Shown here: positions 27,914 to 39,082 of the stretch, piece after piece | Layout: each line of letters starts with the position of its first letter | Numbering within the stretch: position 1 is the first letter of the stretch | NCBI RefSeq assembly: GCF_022647325.1 | Contig: NZ_CP071405.1 | Span: 1,674,001 to 1,738,000, forward strand | Source: Pantoea deleyi | GTDB taxonomy: Bacteria > Pseudomonadota > Gammaproteobacteria > Enterobacterales > Enterobacteriaceae | Reading direction: 5' to 3' | DNA: 64,000 bases | Translations under genes and position numbers: made by a program | The notes under the pieces: generated by a model | Told to the model about the DNA's origin: nothing | The model's database searches: none | What the model saw: only the letters and a program-made list of their open reading frames with translations

Positions 27914-28825
27914 TCAGGGAGAAAGATGCTGCAGGGCAGCGAGGACCGCGTCGCGCTTTTCATCGGCACGCACGGCGGCATAGAGATCAATCGCCAGCGA
28001 CCCGGCGGCGGCGTCGGTGAGCGGACGGTAACAGAGTCCCGACTGATGAAAAGTACACTTCGACTGCGGCAACAGGGCGAATCCTTTGCCACGGGCAATG
28101 TGCGACAGCATCAGCAGGGAGTCATCCGGCTCTCTCACGCGCGTCAGCGTCAGGTTCAGCGTAGAAAAGTAGCGCTCGCATTTGTCATAAAACAGCGGGT
28201 TGGCGCTGCGCGTAAACCAGAACAGCGGCAGATCGGCCAGCATCGCCAGCGAAACCTGCGCCTGCTGGCTGGCCGGGTGCGCGGCAGGGATCGCCGCCAG
28301 CAGTGGCTCGCGGCAGAGCCACACGTAGCGCAGCGTCTCACGCGTTTCCGCGCCTTTTTCCCCGGTGATCACCAGATCCAGACTCTGTCGGGCCAGGCTC
28401 TGCAGCAGCTGGGGAGAGGTCTGGCTGGGCATCTCAATCTCATCGCGGGCGTGAAGCTCCGCCAGCAGCTGGCCGAGTGGTGCAATCCGTTCGACGTTCA
28501 GCGTCCGGGTCAGCCCGATGCGCACGCGGGAAGCGGCAGGCCGGGCAGCCTGCTTCAGCGCACTCAGCGCACACAGAATTGCCTCAGCCTTCGCCACCAG
28601 AGCCTGGCCCGCGAGGGTCAGCGTTACATCATGCGTATTGCGATCGAACAGCGTCTGGCCCAGCAGATCTTCCAGACGCTGGATCTGCCGGGTCAGCGGC
28701 GGCTGCGTCATGCTGAGCCGTTCTGCGGCCCGGCGAAAGTTAAGCTCCTGCGCGACGGCCAGAAAGCACTGCAGTTGCCGGATAGTGGGCAGGTGACTGC
28801 CGGTAAGGTGCGCGTCTGCAGACAT
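27914..28825 (-). CDS. LysR-family transcriptional regulator
   Basis: A 303-residue regulator with an N-terminal winged helix-turn-helix (residues about 14-72: LQCFLAVAQELNFRRAAERL, QPPLTRQIQRLEDLLG) and a periplasmic-binding-like effector domain (about 100-300). The effector is unknown. It is followed on the same strand by an aldo/keto reductase gene and preceded by argS. The gap after it contains TTGCGTTATGCAAAA, of the T-N11-A type that LysR proteins bind, which could serve the reductase. Confidence 0.88.
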   Translation of the reverse strand: MSADAHLTGSHLPTIRQLQCFLAVAQELNFRRAAERLSMTQPPLTRQIQRLEDLLGQTLFDRNTHDVTLTLAGQALVAKAEAILCALSALKQAARPAASRVRIGLTRTLNVERIAPLGQLLAELHARDEIEMPSQTSPQLLQSLARQSLDLVITGEKGAETRETLRYVWLCREPLLAAIPAAHPASQQAQVSLAMLADLPLFWFTRSANPLFYDKCERYFSTLNLTLTRVREPDDSLLMLSHIARGKGFALLPQSKCTFHQSGLCYRPLTDAAAGSLAIDLYAAVRADEKRDAVLAALQHLSP

Positions 28826-28912
28826 CAGGTCATCCTGCGGCTGAGAAGGGGGGCGAACAGAAAGGGAGAACAGCAGAAGAAACGGAGAGGGCAGCCCTCT
28901 CCGCTCCGGTGA

Positions 28913-30643
28913 TTACATGCGCTCGACGGTGTCGATGCCCAGCGTATCCAGTCCCTGCTTCAACGTTTTCGCGGTCAGCGCGGCCAGCTGCAGTCGGCTC
29001 AGACGGATGGCCTCGGATTCGGCGCTGAGGATCGGGCAGTGCTCATAGAAGCCCGAGAACAGCCCGGCCAGATCGTAGAGGTAGGCACACATGACGTGCG
29101 GTGTACCGTCGCGTGCCACCTGCATGATGATCTCTTCAAACTGAAGCAGACGGGTAGCAAGCTGCGCTTCACGCTCTTCGCCAATCACGATCTCCGCATC
29201 CAGCGAATCGGCGTCGATGCCCGCCTTGCGGAACACAGAGAGGACGCGGGTGTAGGCGTACTGCATGTAAGGTGCCGTGTTGCCTTCGAAGGCCAGCATG
29301 TTGTCCCAGTCGAAGATGTAGTCGGTGGTGCGGCTCTTGGAGAGGTCGGCATATTTCACCGCACTGATCCCGACCACTTCGGCCAGCGCTTTCACTTCTT
29401 CTTCGCTCATCTCCGGGTTCTTCTCACGCACCAGCGTGTAAGCGCGCTGCCAGGCTTCATCCAGCAGATCGGCGAGCTTGATGGTGCCGCCGCTGCGGGT
29501 CTTGAATGGGCGGCCATCTTTGCCCAGCATCATGCCAAACGCGTGGTGCTCCAGCGGCACCGATTCCGGCACGTAGCCCGCTTTGCGGACGATGGTCCAG
29601 GCCTGCACCAGATGCTGATGCTGACGGGAGTCGATGTAGTAAAGCACGCGGTCGGCTTTCAGGGTTTCATAACGGTATTTCGCACAGGCGATATCTGTGG
29701 TGGTGTAGAGGTAGCCGCCATCCTTTTTCTGGATGATGACGCCCATCGGCTCACCTTCTTTGTTCTGGAACTCATCCAGGAACACCACGGTAGCGCCTTC
29801 ACTCTCGACCGCCAGGCCTTTCTGCTTCAGATCGGCAACGATGCCAGGCAGCATATCGTTGTAAAGGCTTTCCCCCATCACATCGTTGCGCGTCAGCGTG
29901 ACGTTCATCCGATCGTAGATCTTCTGGTTCTGACTCATGGTGATGTCGACCAGCTTCTTCCACATCTGACGGCAGTATTCATCACCACCCTGCAGTTTCA
30001 CCACGTAACCGCGTGCGCGCTCGGCAAACTCGGGATCTTCGTCATAGGTCCGTTTAGCTTCACGGTAGAAGCCTTCGAGATCGGCGAGGGCCATCTCGGC
30101 GTGATCTTCATTCTGCTGCTTTTCCAGGAACGCAATCAGCATACCGAACTGCGTGCCCCAGTCGCCGACGTGATTGGCGCGGATCACGTTGTGACCGAGG
30201 AACTCCAGGGTACGCACCGCCGCATCACCGATGATGGTGGAGCGGACGTGGCCGACGTGCATCTCTTTCGCCACGTTTGGCGCAGAGTAATCCACCACAA
30301 TGGTCTGCGGTTCAGCCAGCTGCACGCCCAGACGCGGCAGGGTCAGCGCTTCGCGGGCATGTTTTGCCAGCCAGGCGTGGTCAAGGAAGATATTGATGAA
30401 GCCCGGGCCGGCAATTTCAACTTTACGGGCGATACCGGTCAGATCGAGGTGCTGAATCACCGCTTCCGCTAACTGTCGCGGAGCCTGTCCCAGCTTTTTC
30501 GCCACGGCCATGATGCCGTTAGCCTGATAGTCTCCAAACTGAACCCGTGCGGACTGACGAACCTGTGGTTCGCAATCGGCGGGTGCGCCGGCTAAAACCA
30601 TTGCCTGACTGACTTTTTCGGAAAGAAGTGCCTGAATATTCAC
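28913..30643 (-). CDS. argS: Arginyl-tRNA synthetase
   Basis: Class I synthetase charging tRNA-Arg, 576 residues (E. coli 577). The N-terminal Add-1 domain recognises the tRNA D-loop. The HIGH-like signature is HVGH in [17 protein letters not shown]. The KMSK position is replaced by the [14 protein letters not shown] region, as usual for ArgRS. The C-terminal helical anticodon-binding domain ends in the GIDTVERM tail. The gene stands alone on the minus strand, with an AT-rich gap of about 650 bp upstream that contains a small membrane-protein gene. Confidence 0.97.
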   Translation of the reverse strand: MNIQALLSEKVSQAMVLAGAPADCEPQVRQSARVQFGDYQANGIMAVAKKLGQAPRQLAEAVIQHLDLTGIARKVEIAGPGFINIFLDHAWLAKHAREALTLPRLGVQLAEPQTIVVDYSAPNVAKEMHVGHVRSTIIGDAAVRTLEFLGHNVIRANHVGDWGTQFGMLIAFLEKQQNEDHAEMALADLEGFYREAKRTYDEDPEFAERARGYVVKLQGGDEYCRQMWKKLVDITMSQNQKIYDRMNVTLTRNDVMGESLYNDMLPGIVADLKQKGLAVESEGATVVFLDEFQNKEGEPMGVIIQKKDGGYLYTTTDIACAKYRYETLKADRVLYYIDSRQHQHLVQAWTIVRKAGYVPESVPLEHHAFGMMLGKDGRPFKTRSGGTIKLADLLDEAWQRAYTLVREKNPEMSEEEVKALAEVVGISAVKYADLSKSRTTDYIFDWDNMLAFEGNTAPYMQYAYTRVLSVFRKAGIDADSLDAEIVIGEEREAQLATRLLQFEEIIMQVARDGTPHVMCAYLYDLAGLFSGFYEHCPILSAESEAIRLSRLQLAALTAKTLKQGLDTLGIDTVERM

Positions 30644-30853
30644 CGCGTTACCTTCATGTGCTGAACAACGCCCTGCCTGCGAAGCCGGGCTGTCATCATC
30701 TTGCCTGAACCGAGCACGTCACCGGAACAGCGAAACGGATGCGGCAGACAAAACGGAAAAAAATGAGGGGAAAAGTATACGTGAAATGTCAGTGGGCGTC
30801 AGTAGTTGGATGAAGTGGGGAAACAGAGCTGAATAAGATGTTTCCCGGAGGCG

Positions 30854-30976
30854 TTAACGACGTCGTAAGTGACGGCGAGGGTTCTTTACGCTTTTATCTT
30901 CACGCACCTTCCAATGGCGGGAAATTGCAAATCCCATCAGTGCGATAAGGACAGCGACAACGATGAGCATAGACAT
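30854..30976 (-). CDS. 40-residue single-span membrane protein, unrecognised
   Basis: An ATG with AAGGA about 10 bases upstream opens a 40-codon frame. The product has a hydrophobic span at residues 3-18 (LIVVAVLIALMGFAIS) and a strongly basic tail rich in Arg and Lys, ending RRHLRRR, so the C-terminus is expected in the cytoplasm. An ATG at codon 3 is an alternative. The upstream region has a TATAAA -10 (31009-31014, minus strand) and an Rcs-type palindrome about 57 bp before the predicted start. I know no named homologue. The reading frame, ribosome-binding site and control signals together make it a likely real gene. Confidence 0.65.
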   Translation of the reverse strand: MSMLIVVAVLIALMGFAISRHWKVREDKSVKNPRRHLRRR

Positions 30977-31008
30977 AGAGCCATTCCTTTTGGTTGTGTT
31001 AGGTCAAA

Positions 31009-31014
31009 TTTATA
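31009..31014 (-). promoter_or_regulatory. -10 element of the 40-residue membrane protein gene
   Basis: TATAAA on the minus strand gives a start near 31002 and a leader of about 26 nt. The -35 is weak (TTGCAG with a 15-bp spacer), as expected of an activator-dependent promoter. Confidence 0.5.
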
Positions 31015-31051
31015 GGAAGGTGGTGAGGGCTGCAATTGTTTATGTTCCAAA

Positions 31052-31065
31052 TAAGAGTTATCTTA
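31052..31065. promoter_or_regulatory. Rcs-type palindrome 1
   Basis: TAAGA-GTTA-TCTTA is a perfect inverted repeat matching the RcsAB/RcsB consensus (TAAGAATATTCTTA type). Its arms extend to AATAAGA/TCTTATT. It is centred about 57 bp upstream of the inferred start of the 40-residue protein, a position typical for Rcs activation. Confidence 0.65.
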
Positions 31066-31067
31066 TT

Positions 31068-31194
31068 GTATAAAAGAAAGCCATATTAATCATACGATTA
31101 TAGTACTTTCATCAAGAAATTCATGGTCCTAAACAGAAGATAAATCCGAAATGAAAGATGTTATTATACGGTTTTGCGTTAAATTTCGGGTCAA
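31068..31194. other. AT-rich spacer between argS/small gene and yecM
   Basis: AT-rich DNA between two Rcs-type palindromes. A smaller inverted repeat, TAATC-ATAC-GATTA, lies near 31089-31102. No open frame with a ribosome-binding site is seen. The composition would suit H-NS binding. Confidence 0.4.
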
Positions 31195-31195
31195 A

Positions 31196-31209
31196 TAAGA
31201 TGAATCTTA
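31196..31209. promoter_or_regulatory. Rcs-type palindrome 2
   Basis: TAAGA-TGAA-TCTTA, the same arms and spacing as the palindrome at 31052. A TATAAA (31256-31261) downstream could be the yecM -10, placing this box about 65 bp upstream of a yecM start. It might therefore serve yecM, or act as a second site for the divergent small gene. Confidence 0.6.
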
Positions 31210-31290
31210 TCATTATGTGGCGCTCAGCAGGCGGCGCACAATAAACCAGACTGATTATAAATGCTAAACAAATTATGAGGAATCGGGGCA

Positions 31291-31851
31291 GTGAAGAGAT
31301 CTTTTCCGACAGAATTGGATGATTTAAAGACAGATTTAGAACGTTTTGAAGAATCGTTGCTAAATTTTGCGCAGCGACTGGGTTTACGCCTTAACGATCT
31401 GGAAATCGACCACATTGCCGTGCGTTGTCACCAGGAGACCACCGCAATGCGCTGGCAGCAAGGCTTGCAGCAGATTGGTCATCAATTTTCAGCAGCCACG
31501 ATCAACGGACGGCAGATTTGCCTGTTTAAGCTGCATGATCCACTGCGGATAGCCGATCGGGAGATCGATGTGGTGGAGCTGCCGTGGCCGGGCGAAAAAC
31601 GGTATCGCCACGAGGGCTGGGAGCATATCGAGGTGGTGCTGCGCGGCGATCACCAGACGCTGGGAGTGCGCGCCATGGCGTTGCTGTCAGACGAGGCGCT
31701 GACGCAGCCGGGGATCTCGTTCAAAACCAGTGCCCCGCAGGGCGAGAATGAGCGCCTGCCCAATCCGACCCTGGCGGTAACGGACGGGCAGACGACCATC
31801 AAGTTTCATCCGTGGCGACTGGAAGAGATTGTCGCCAGCGAACAGGGCTAA
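31291..31851 (+). CDS. yecM: YecM, VOC/glyoxalase-fold protein
   Basis: A 186-residue cytoplasmic protein matching E. coli YecM, whose structure resembles vicinal-oxygen-chelate metal enzymes; its substrate is unknown. Segments seen are IDHIAVRC with a likely metal-binding His, ICLFKLHDPL, DVVELPWPGEKRY and GWEHIEVVL, plus NPTLAVTDG near the C-terminus. The start is GTG with GAGGAA upstream. Its stop overlaps the stop of the convergent aminotransferase-like gene by 4 bp. Confidence 0.9.
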   Translation: MKRSFPTELDDLKTDLERFEESLLNFAQRLGLRLNDLEIDHIAVRCHQETTAMRWQQGLQQIGHQFSAATINGRQICLFKLHDPLRIADREIDVVELPWPGEKRYRHEGWEHIEVVLRGDHQTLGVRAMALLSDEALTQPGISFKTSAPQGENERLPNPTLAVTDGQTTIKFHPWRLEEIVASEQG

Positions 31852-32993
31852 ATGCGGGCGGCCAGCGCGCGCTTCAGGCGCGCCACGGCCTCATCCAGCA
31901 GCGCGCGGGTACAGCCAAAGTTGAGCCGGACAAACTGATCGTTGCCAAACTCGCGTCCGGCCGTCAGGCCGAGGCCATATTTCTCAAAATAGAGCGCGGG
32001 ACTGGCGACGTTCAGCGCGCTGGCGTCGATCCAGGCGAGATAGGTCGCCTCCGGTGAGGCGACGCGCAGGCCGTTCATTTTGTTTACCTGCGACACCAGC
32101 CAGTCACGGTTGCTGCGCAGATAGGCATTCTGGGCCTTCAGCCAGGGTTCACCGTCGCGCCAGGCGGCCGTCGCGGCCGTCAGCGCCAGGATATCCACCT
32201 CCGGCACAATGCCGCGCCGCAGCCGGTTAAAGCGGGTGCGCAGTTCGGCATTGGGGATAACGGCGATGGATGCACCCAGACCGGCAATATTAAAGGTTTT
32301 GGAAGGGGACATCAGCGTGACGCTGCGCTGCGCCGCATCTTCACTCAGTGAAGCGAACGGGATGTGCTGCGCACCCGGCTCCAGCAGCAGATCGCTGTGG
32401 ATCTCATCGGAACAGACAATCAGATCGTGCTTCTGCGCAAATTCCAGCTGCGCCTGCAGTTCGTCGCGGCGATAAACGGTGCCGCCCGGATTCTGCGGAT
32501 TGCACAGCATTAACAGTCGCTCTTTGCCGGTGAGCTGATCGTCAGCCGCATGCATATCCACTACCCAGCGCTCCTGCTGCAGCGTCAGCGGCAGACTGAG
32601 CTGACCCCGTTCCGCCAGTTTTGCTGAACCGCGAAACGGTGGATAGATCGGCGTGGGCGCCACGGTCAGCTCGTCCGGGGCGGTAAACGCACGCACGGCC
32701 AGATTCAGGCCGCTGACGACGCCCGGTAAAACCACAATCCACTCCGGATTAACGTGCCACTGATAGCGCGAGGCGAGCCACGCTACCGCGCTGTCGATAA
32801 AAGCAACGGGCGTGTCGCCATAACCGAAAATCCCATGTTCGGCGCGGGTTTTAATCGCCTCGATCACGCAGTCAGGCGATCGGAAATCCGTATCGGCCAC
32901 CCAGAGCGGCAGAATGTCCTGGTCCGCATATTTGTTCCATTTAAGGCTATCGCTGTGACGACGGTCTATCCGTTGGTCGAAATTGAATGCCAT
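31848..32993 (-). CDS. MalY/PatB-type PLP-dependent C-S lyase
   Basis: A fold-type I PLP enzyme of 381 residues in the MalY/PatB group, typically cystathionine beta-lyases. Features are the N-terminal [12 protein letters not shown] region, [15 protein letters not shown] (substrate loop), LCNPQNPGG, the SDEIHSDL aspartate pairing with the pyridine nitrogen, the PLP lysine in [10 protein letters not shown] and the carboxylate-binding Arg near the C-terminus (FVRLNFG). I use the ATG at 32993 ([12 protein letters not shown]), since the longer frame adds eight unrelated residues. cutC lies divergently upstream; yecM converges. Confidence 0.88.
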   Translation of the reverse strand: MAFNFDQRIDRRHSDSLKWNKYADQDILPLWVADTDFRSPDCVIEAIKTRAEHGIFGYGDTPVAFIDSAVAWLASRYQWHVNPEWIVVLPGVVSGLNLAVRAFTAPDELTVAPTPIYPPFRGSAKLAERGQLSLPLTLQQERWVVDMHAADDQLTGKERLLMLCNPQNPGGTVYRRDELQAQLEFAQKHDLIVCSDEIHSDLLLEPGAQHIPFASLSEDAAQRSVTLMSPSKTFNIAGLGASIAVIPNAELRTRFNRLRRGIVPEVDILALTAATAAWRDGEPWLKAQNAYLRSNRDWLVSQVNKMNGLRVASPEATYLAWIDASALNVASPALYFEKYGLGLTAGREFGNDQFVRLNFGCTRALLDEAVARLKRALAARI

Positions 32994-33078
32994 AGTTAAC
33001 TTTCCCGGTAAACTCATTCCAGCAGCCAGACTAACCGATGAATCTGCCCTGAACCAGAGTCATGTAAAGGAGAAGAGA

Positions 33079-33831
33079 ATGACCACACTGGAAATTTGCT
33101 GCTATGGCGTGGATTGCGCCGTGACCGCACAGGAGGCGGGCGCCGATCGGGTCGAACTCTGCGCCGCTCCCCGCGAAGGCGGACTGACCCCCTCGATGGG
33201 AGCGCTGCAGGCTGCCCGTCGTGACGTTTCGATTCCGGTTCATCCCATTATCCGGCCGCGCGGCGGCGATTTCTGTTATACCGCCCGGGAGTTTGAGACG
33301 ATGAAATCGGATGTGGCGCTGATCCGCGAACTCGGTTTCCCCGGTCTGGTTATCGGGATGCTGGATGAGGATGCCCACGTGCATCTGGGGCAGATGCGGC
33401 AGATTATGGCGCTCTGCGACGGCCTGGCGGTGACCTTTCATCGCGCCTTTGACCTCTGTCACAGCCCACGTCGTGCCCTGGAGACACTCACGGATTTAGG
33501 GGTGGCGCGTATTCTGACTTCAGGTCAGCAGCAGAATGCTGAAAACGGAATTGCATTGCTCAGGGAACTAAATGAGAGCAGCACCGGTCCTATTATTATG
33601 GCGGGTGCGGGCGTACGCCTCAGCAACCTGCAGAAGTTTCTCGACATGGGGATTAACGAAGTCCACAGCTCGGCCAGTCATCTGATTGTCTCGCCGATGC
33701 GCTACCGCAAAGCGGGGGTCTCCATGTGTTCAGACGCCGAAACCGACGAATTCAGCCGCTATTGTGTCGATGGCGACGTGGTGGAGGCGATGAAGAGCGT
33801 GATGCAGATGAGTACCGTCCGGGTCGCCTGA
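33079..33831 (+). CDS. cutC: CutC family protein
   Basis: A 250-residue TIM-barrel protein historically linked to copper homeostasis; its biochemical role remains unsettled. Family motifs are [26 protein letters not shown], the [13 protein letters not shown] metal-like segment, VTFHRAFD and [12 protein letters not shown]. The ATG at 33079 has AAGGAGAAG upstream. A longer frame from 32983 is not supported. It keeps the yecM-cutC neighbourhood of E. coli, with an extra gene in between. Confidence 0.93.
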   Translation: MTTLEICCYGVDCAVTAQEAGADRVELCAAPREGGLTPSMGALQAARRDVSIPVHPIIRPRGGDFCYTAREFETMKSDVALIRELGFPGLVIGMLDEDAHVHLGQMRQIMALCDGLAVTFHRAFDLCHSPRRALETLTDLGVARILTSGQQQNAENGIALLRELNESSTGPIIMAGAGVRLSNLQKFLDMGINEVHSSASHLIVSPMRYRKAGVSMCSDAETDEFSRYCVDGDVVEAMKSVMQMSTVRVA

Positions 33832-33890
33832 ACCACAACAGATTTTGCCGCGCAGCACGCCGATCATTGACGTGGTGTTTGCAAGTACCA

Positions 33891-33920
33891 AACCCCAGTA
33901 CGCTTGCTGGGGTTCTTTTT
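33891..33920 (+). terminator. Intrinsic terminator downstream of cutC
   Basis: AACCCCAG (33891-33898) pairs with CTGGGGTT (33907-33914), followed by CTTTTT. A further GCGGAC-AAAA-GTCCGC stem lies at 34032-34047 before the next gene. Confidence 0.85.
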
Positions 33921-34112
33921 GTGCAGCGTCTGCTGACGGCGACTTACGCTCCCGCGCGCCTGCGCCAGAGCGATGATCATCTCACTTATTCCCGGCCCGG
34001 ATGCCCTGAAAGCTGGAACAATCAGGCCACGGCGGACAAAAGTCCGCAGGTTTGACGGCGGCCGGCCGTCGCAGCGTTTACACTCAAAGCATCATCGCCT
34101 GGAGCTTACCCT

Positions 34113-34958
34113 ATGAAACGGAATCTGATGGCTCTTCTGATCCTGACGCTGACGGCCTCCTGCAGTAGCCATGCTGCGTCTGGCGAATGCGGCGTGGCTG
34201 CCGTGGCGAACAGCAATCAGCTGATTTTGCTGGGCGGCAATGCGAAAGGCGCAGTGAAGCAGGTGATTGCAGGTGAATTTGGCAAAGATGTGAATTCGCA
34301 AAAGCGGGTGCTGGGACAGTTTGATGCCTGCGGTGAACTGACGGTGGCCGACGTCAGCTATGATAAAAGTGAACGCAACGTGATCCTCAGCATGGAGCAA
34401 CACATCGCCAGGGTTCAGGGCGGCTGGGTGGCTGAATATGCATATCTGGTCAAAGTGCTGAAAGAGGGCAGGGAAGTCGTTGTTGATAACCGGCAGGGAA
34501 CGATTAACTGGCAGAAAGGCGAGCATGGCAATATTACCAGCGCCTCCGACAGATTTACCAGCATGGGTAGAACCGGCTTTACCGACACCACCTATCGCTA
34601 CGATCGCCAGCTACGACTGGAGAAGAGTGTGGCACGTGGCAGCGATCCGCTCACTAACGGCGAGTTCCATTACCACTGGAATCCAAAGGGCCTGGTGACG
34701 CGCACCACCTCTGCCCGGGGGACCGACGAATACACCTACGATCCCCAATGGCGCGAAGTGCGGCTCAACGGCACGGCGACCACACCGCTCAGCACTATAC
34801 GCTCGGTTGATGAGTGTCAGTCCTGGGATGAGGTCGGTAACTGTACCCTGAGCTATCTGCATGAAACCGAAATCTTCACGCGCGGCACTATTGAGCGCCA
34901 TCTCAGTTCCGCTTACAAGTATGAGTACTGGGATGCGAAGCCTGCAGCGGACGAATAA
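34113..34958 (+). CDS. Exported protein (possible lipoprotein) with YD-repeat-like segments, unknown
   Basis: A 281-residue protein I do not recognise. It starts with a signal sequence (residues 1-16) ending LTASC, so Cys17 may be lipidated, although Thr at -3 is not ideal. The mature part has four cysteines (26, 73, 235, 244), possibly two disulfides. Residues 161-228 hold three units of about 22-24 residues beginning YRYD, FHYHWN and YTYD with a following R/G-L/V pattern, much like RHS/YD repeats; VSYD at 82-85 may be a fourth. It ends in a perfect inverted repeat shared with convergent gldA. It looks like a stand-alone envelope protein. Confidence 0.75.
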   Translation: MKRNLMALLILTLTASCSSHAASGECGVAAVANSNQLILLGGNAKGAVKQVIAGEFGKDVNSQKRVLGQFDACGELTVADVSYDKSERNVILSMEQHIARVQGGWVAEYAYLVKVLKEGREVVVDNRQGTINWQKGEHGNITSASDRFTSMGRTGFTDTTYRYDRQLRLEKSVARGSDPLTNGEFHYHWNPKGLVTRTTSARGTDEYTYDPQWREVRLNGTATTPLSTIRSVDECQSWDEVGNCTLSYLHETEIFTRGTIERHLSSAYKYEYWDAKPAADE

Positions 34959-34983
34959 CAGGCGACCCGCGGATCGCCTGTTA
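34956..34983. terminator. Bidirectional hairpin between the exported-protein gene and gldA
   Basis: TAACAGGCGA (34956-34965) and TCGCCTGTTA (34974-34983) are perfect complements around an 8-base GC-rich loop. The left arm starts with the stop codon of the exported-protein gene. The convergent position suggests use from both sides, though U-tracts are short. Confidence 0.6.
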
Positions 34984-34988
34984 AGAGA

Positions 34989-36086
34989 TTATTTCACCGT
35001 CTGGCTGAAGGCATCCAGCGCCAGCAGCGCGTTGGCAATATCCTCCGGCGCAAGATGAGGATTAAGGTTTTTCAGCGTATCGCCGTCGCTGTTTGCCAGG
35101 GCACCGATCTTTACCAGATTCTCCCAGCTTTCATTCTCCAGATGCATCTCCCTGAGCGTCGTCGGCATGTTGATTGCCCGATAGAAGCGAACATAGCGGG
35201 CAATCTCTTCATCCGGGCGCTGCTCCAGCACCATCTGTGTCAGCGTGCCATAGGCCACTTTCTCGCCGTGCGTCAGATGGTGGATCTCGCCATCAATCGC
35301 GGTAAACCCGTTGTGGATTGCGTGCGCCCCAGCCAGCCCGCCATTTTCAAAGCCCAGACCGGAGAGCAGCGTGTTCGCCTCGACCACCGCCTCCACAGCG
35401 GGCGTGACCCGCTTTTCCGTCACGGCGATGTAGGCGCTGTAACCCCACTTCAGCAGCGTCTCTTCACAGGTGCGGGCAATCGCCAGTCCGGCGAGGGTCG
35501 GATCCCCGTTCACCATCGATTTGGCATGGGAACGCGCCACCGCCTGCGCTTCAACCCAGGTGGCCAGGCCATCGGCAATGCCGGAGGCAAAGAGGCGGGC
35601 CGGGGCGCTGGCGCAGACCGCCGTGTCCACCAGCACCAGGTCGGGGTTTTTACTGTAAAAGCGATAGCTCTCAAAAACCCCGCTGTCGGAATAGATCACC
35701 GACAGGGCGCTGCAGGGCGCATCGGTGGAGGCGATCGTCGGCACGATCGCCACCGGCTGTTTCAGCTCATCCGCTATGGCCTTCACGGTGTCCAGCGTTT
35801 TGCCGCCGCCCAGCCCGACCACCACGTTACAGCCCTGATCCTGCGCCAGCCTGCTGAGGCGGGTGATCTCATTGCTGGAGGCTTCACCGTTAAACTGCTG
35901 CCAGCTGAAGCCGATTCCGGCCGATGTCAGCGTCTGCTGCGTGCGCTCACCAATCAGTGTCCAGACAACCTCGTCCGCCACCAGAAACGCCTGGTCGCCC
36001 AGTTCTGCCAGCCAGGTGCCCAGTTCATCCAGCACACCAGCGCCCTGCACATATTTTCGGGGTGACGAAAAAATAAATTTGCTCAT
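34989..36086 (-). CDS. gldA: Glycerol dehydrogenase
   Basis: Zinc-dependent NAD oxidoreductase interconverting glycerol and dihydroxyacetone, 365 residues (E. coli 367). Cofactor motif VGLGGGKTLDTVKA, the STDAPCSALSV segment with a zinc-ligand Asp, GLAGAHAIHNG and LTHGEKVAYGTLTQ with zinc-ligand histidines are all present. I chose the ATG at 36086 (MSKFIFSSPRKYV); the upstream in-frame ATG adds 16 unrelated residues. The dhaK/talC-type neighbours found with gldA elsewhere are absent here. Confidence 0.93.
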   Translation of the reverse strand: MSKFIFSSPRKYVQGAGVLDELGTWLAELGDQAFLVADEVVWTLIGERTQQTLTSAGIGFSWQQFNGEASSNEITRLSRLAQDQGCNVVVGLGGGKTLDTVKAIADELKQPVAIVPTIASTDAPCSALSVIYSDSGVFESYRFYSKNPDLVLVDTAVCASAPARLFASGIADGLATWVEAQAVARSHAKSMVNGDPTLAGLAIARTCEETLLKWGYSAYIAVTEKRVTPAVEAVVEANTLLSGLGFENGGLAGAHAIHNGFTAIDGEIHHLTHGEKVAYGTLTQMVLEQRPDEEIARYVRFYRAINMPTTLREMHLENESWENLVKIGALANSDGDTLKNLNPHLAPEDIANALLALDAFSQTVK

Positions 36087-36211
36087 AACCACAACTCCGT
36101 GACAGGAATGAATTAACCTGATCCAGCCTGGCACATTCTGGTCATCCTGTGAGCAGCTCCCCGAACGGTTTCGCGGTGTGACACCCTGTAAAGATCGATG
36201 GAGAGGTAATC

Positions 36212-36838
36212 ATGACCGCCACGCTGTTCTCTTTTCTGTTTGCGATAACTATTCTGACGCTGACTCCGGGCTTTGATACGGCGCTGGTGCTGCGCACCGC
36301 GCTTGCGCAGGGCTGGCAGCGCGCCTGGGCCACCGCCTCTGGCGTAACGCTGGGCTGTCTGCTCTGGGGGATTGCGGTGGGATTCGGGCTGGGCGCGCTG
36401 CTGATGGCCTCTGAACTCGCCTATAACCTGCTGAAGTGGACTGGCGCAGGCTGGCTGCTGTATCTGGGGATCAGGTTACTGCTCAACCCGCGCCAGCAGC
36501 CGGTGACAACGGAAGAGGACACGCCATTCAGGCCGCAGGGTTATCTGGCCTGCTTTCTGCGGGGATTAACGGGAAATCTGCTGAACCCGAAAGTGGGCGT
36601 GTTTTATGTCACCTTCCTGCCGCAGTTTATTCCGGCAGGGGCGTCAGTCGCGCTCTGGTGCACGCTGATGGCGCTGGCGCATATGGTGCTGGGGCTGGTC
36701 TGGAATGCGGTGCTGATTGCGGGCAGCCACTACTTTGCGCGGCATCTGCGCAAACCGCCGATCCTGAAGGTGATGGATCGCCTGACCGGCTGCGTGTTTA
36801 TTGGATTTGCGGCGAAACTGGCGTTGTCTCGCCGCTAG
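36212..36838 (+). CDS. LysE/RhtB family amino-acid exporter
   Basis: A 208-residue inner-membrane protein with about six spans. The family signature is near the N-terminus: ITILTLTPGFDTALVLRTAL with the conserved P-G pair, then WTGAGWLLYLGIRLL and GLTGNLLNPKVGVFYVTFLPQF. Family members export lysine, homoserine, threonine or other amino acids; the substrate here is unknown. The ATG has GGAGAGG upstream. The gene converges on cmoB with a 4-bp gap. Confidence 0.9.
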   Translation: MTATLFSFLFAITILTLTPGFDTALVLRTALAQGWQRAWATASGVTLGCLLWGIAVGFGLGALLMASELAYNLLKWTGAGWLLYLGIRLLLNPRQQPVTTEEDTPFRPQGYLACFLRGLTGNLLNPKVGVFYVTFLPQFIPAGASVALWCTLMALAHMVLGLVWNAVLIAGSHYFARHLRKPPILKVMDRLTGCVFIGFAAKLALSRR

Positions 36839-36842
36839 GGCA

Positions 36843-38602
<1,760 letters not shown>

Positions 38603-38617
38603 TTAACCCCGGCTGGC

Positions 38618-39013
38618 TTAATGCAGCGACAGAACCAGATCCCACGGCAGGTAGATCAGGTTGAAAATCACCATGCCGCACAGCGAAAACAGCGTCAGCA
38701 TCATGCCATATTTGCGTCCCGCCATTGCGCTGCTGCGCAACCCCCAGGCGTGCAGCAGACGGCTGATGAAAAACAGCAGGCCGGTGAGATGCACCATCCA
38801 GATGTCGGCGCCGTTCATCTCCATCATGACCAGCAGCAGCAGCGCCAGCGGAACGGTTTCGATGGCATTACCGTGAATCCGGATCGCCATCTTCAGATCG
38901 TGATAGCCGCCGTCGCCATAGGCTACATGATAGAAACGACGATAACGCACCACGTCCAGCGTGAATTTCATCACCAGTATTGCACCCAGTACCACATATA
39001 ATGCGCTAATCAT
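38618..39013 (-). CDS. yecN: MAPEG-family membrane protein (YecN-like)
   Basis: A 131-residue protein with four predicted membrane spans of the MAPEG family. Features are the N-terminal MISALYVVLGAILVMKF span, R-x-R-F after it, the AIRIHGNAIETVPLALLLL signature with the conserved R-x-x-x-N-x-x-E pattern, and the SRLLHAWGL segment. Family members are glutathione-dependent membrane enzymes in eukaryotes; the bacterial role is unknown. I choose the ATG at 39013. It sits between cmoA and yecE as in E. coli. Confidence 0.9.
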   Translation of the reverse strand: MISALYVVLGAILVMKFTLDVVRYRRFYHVAYGDGGYHDLKMAIRIHGNAIETVPLALLLLVMMEMNGADIWMVHLTGLLFFISRLLHAWGLRSSAMAGRKYGMMLTLFSLCGMVIFNLIYLPWDLVLSLH

Positions 39014-39082
39014 CGGGACTCCTGTCACCGTCGGTAAAGTGGTTAGTCTAGCCAGCGGATCGGGCGCTGTCCTGTTACGTGT

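Noticed and set aside
29039..30472. 477-codon plus-strand frame within argS
   Set aside because: It is antisense to argS and has no ribosome-binding site or recognisable domain.
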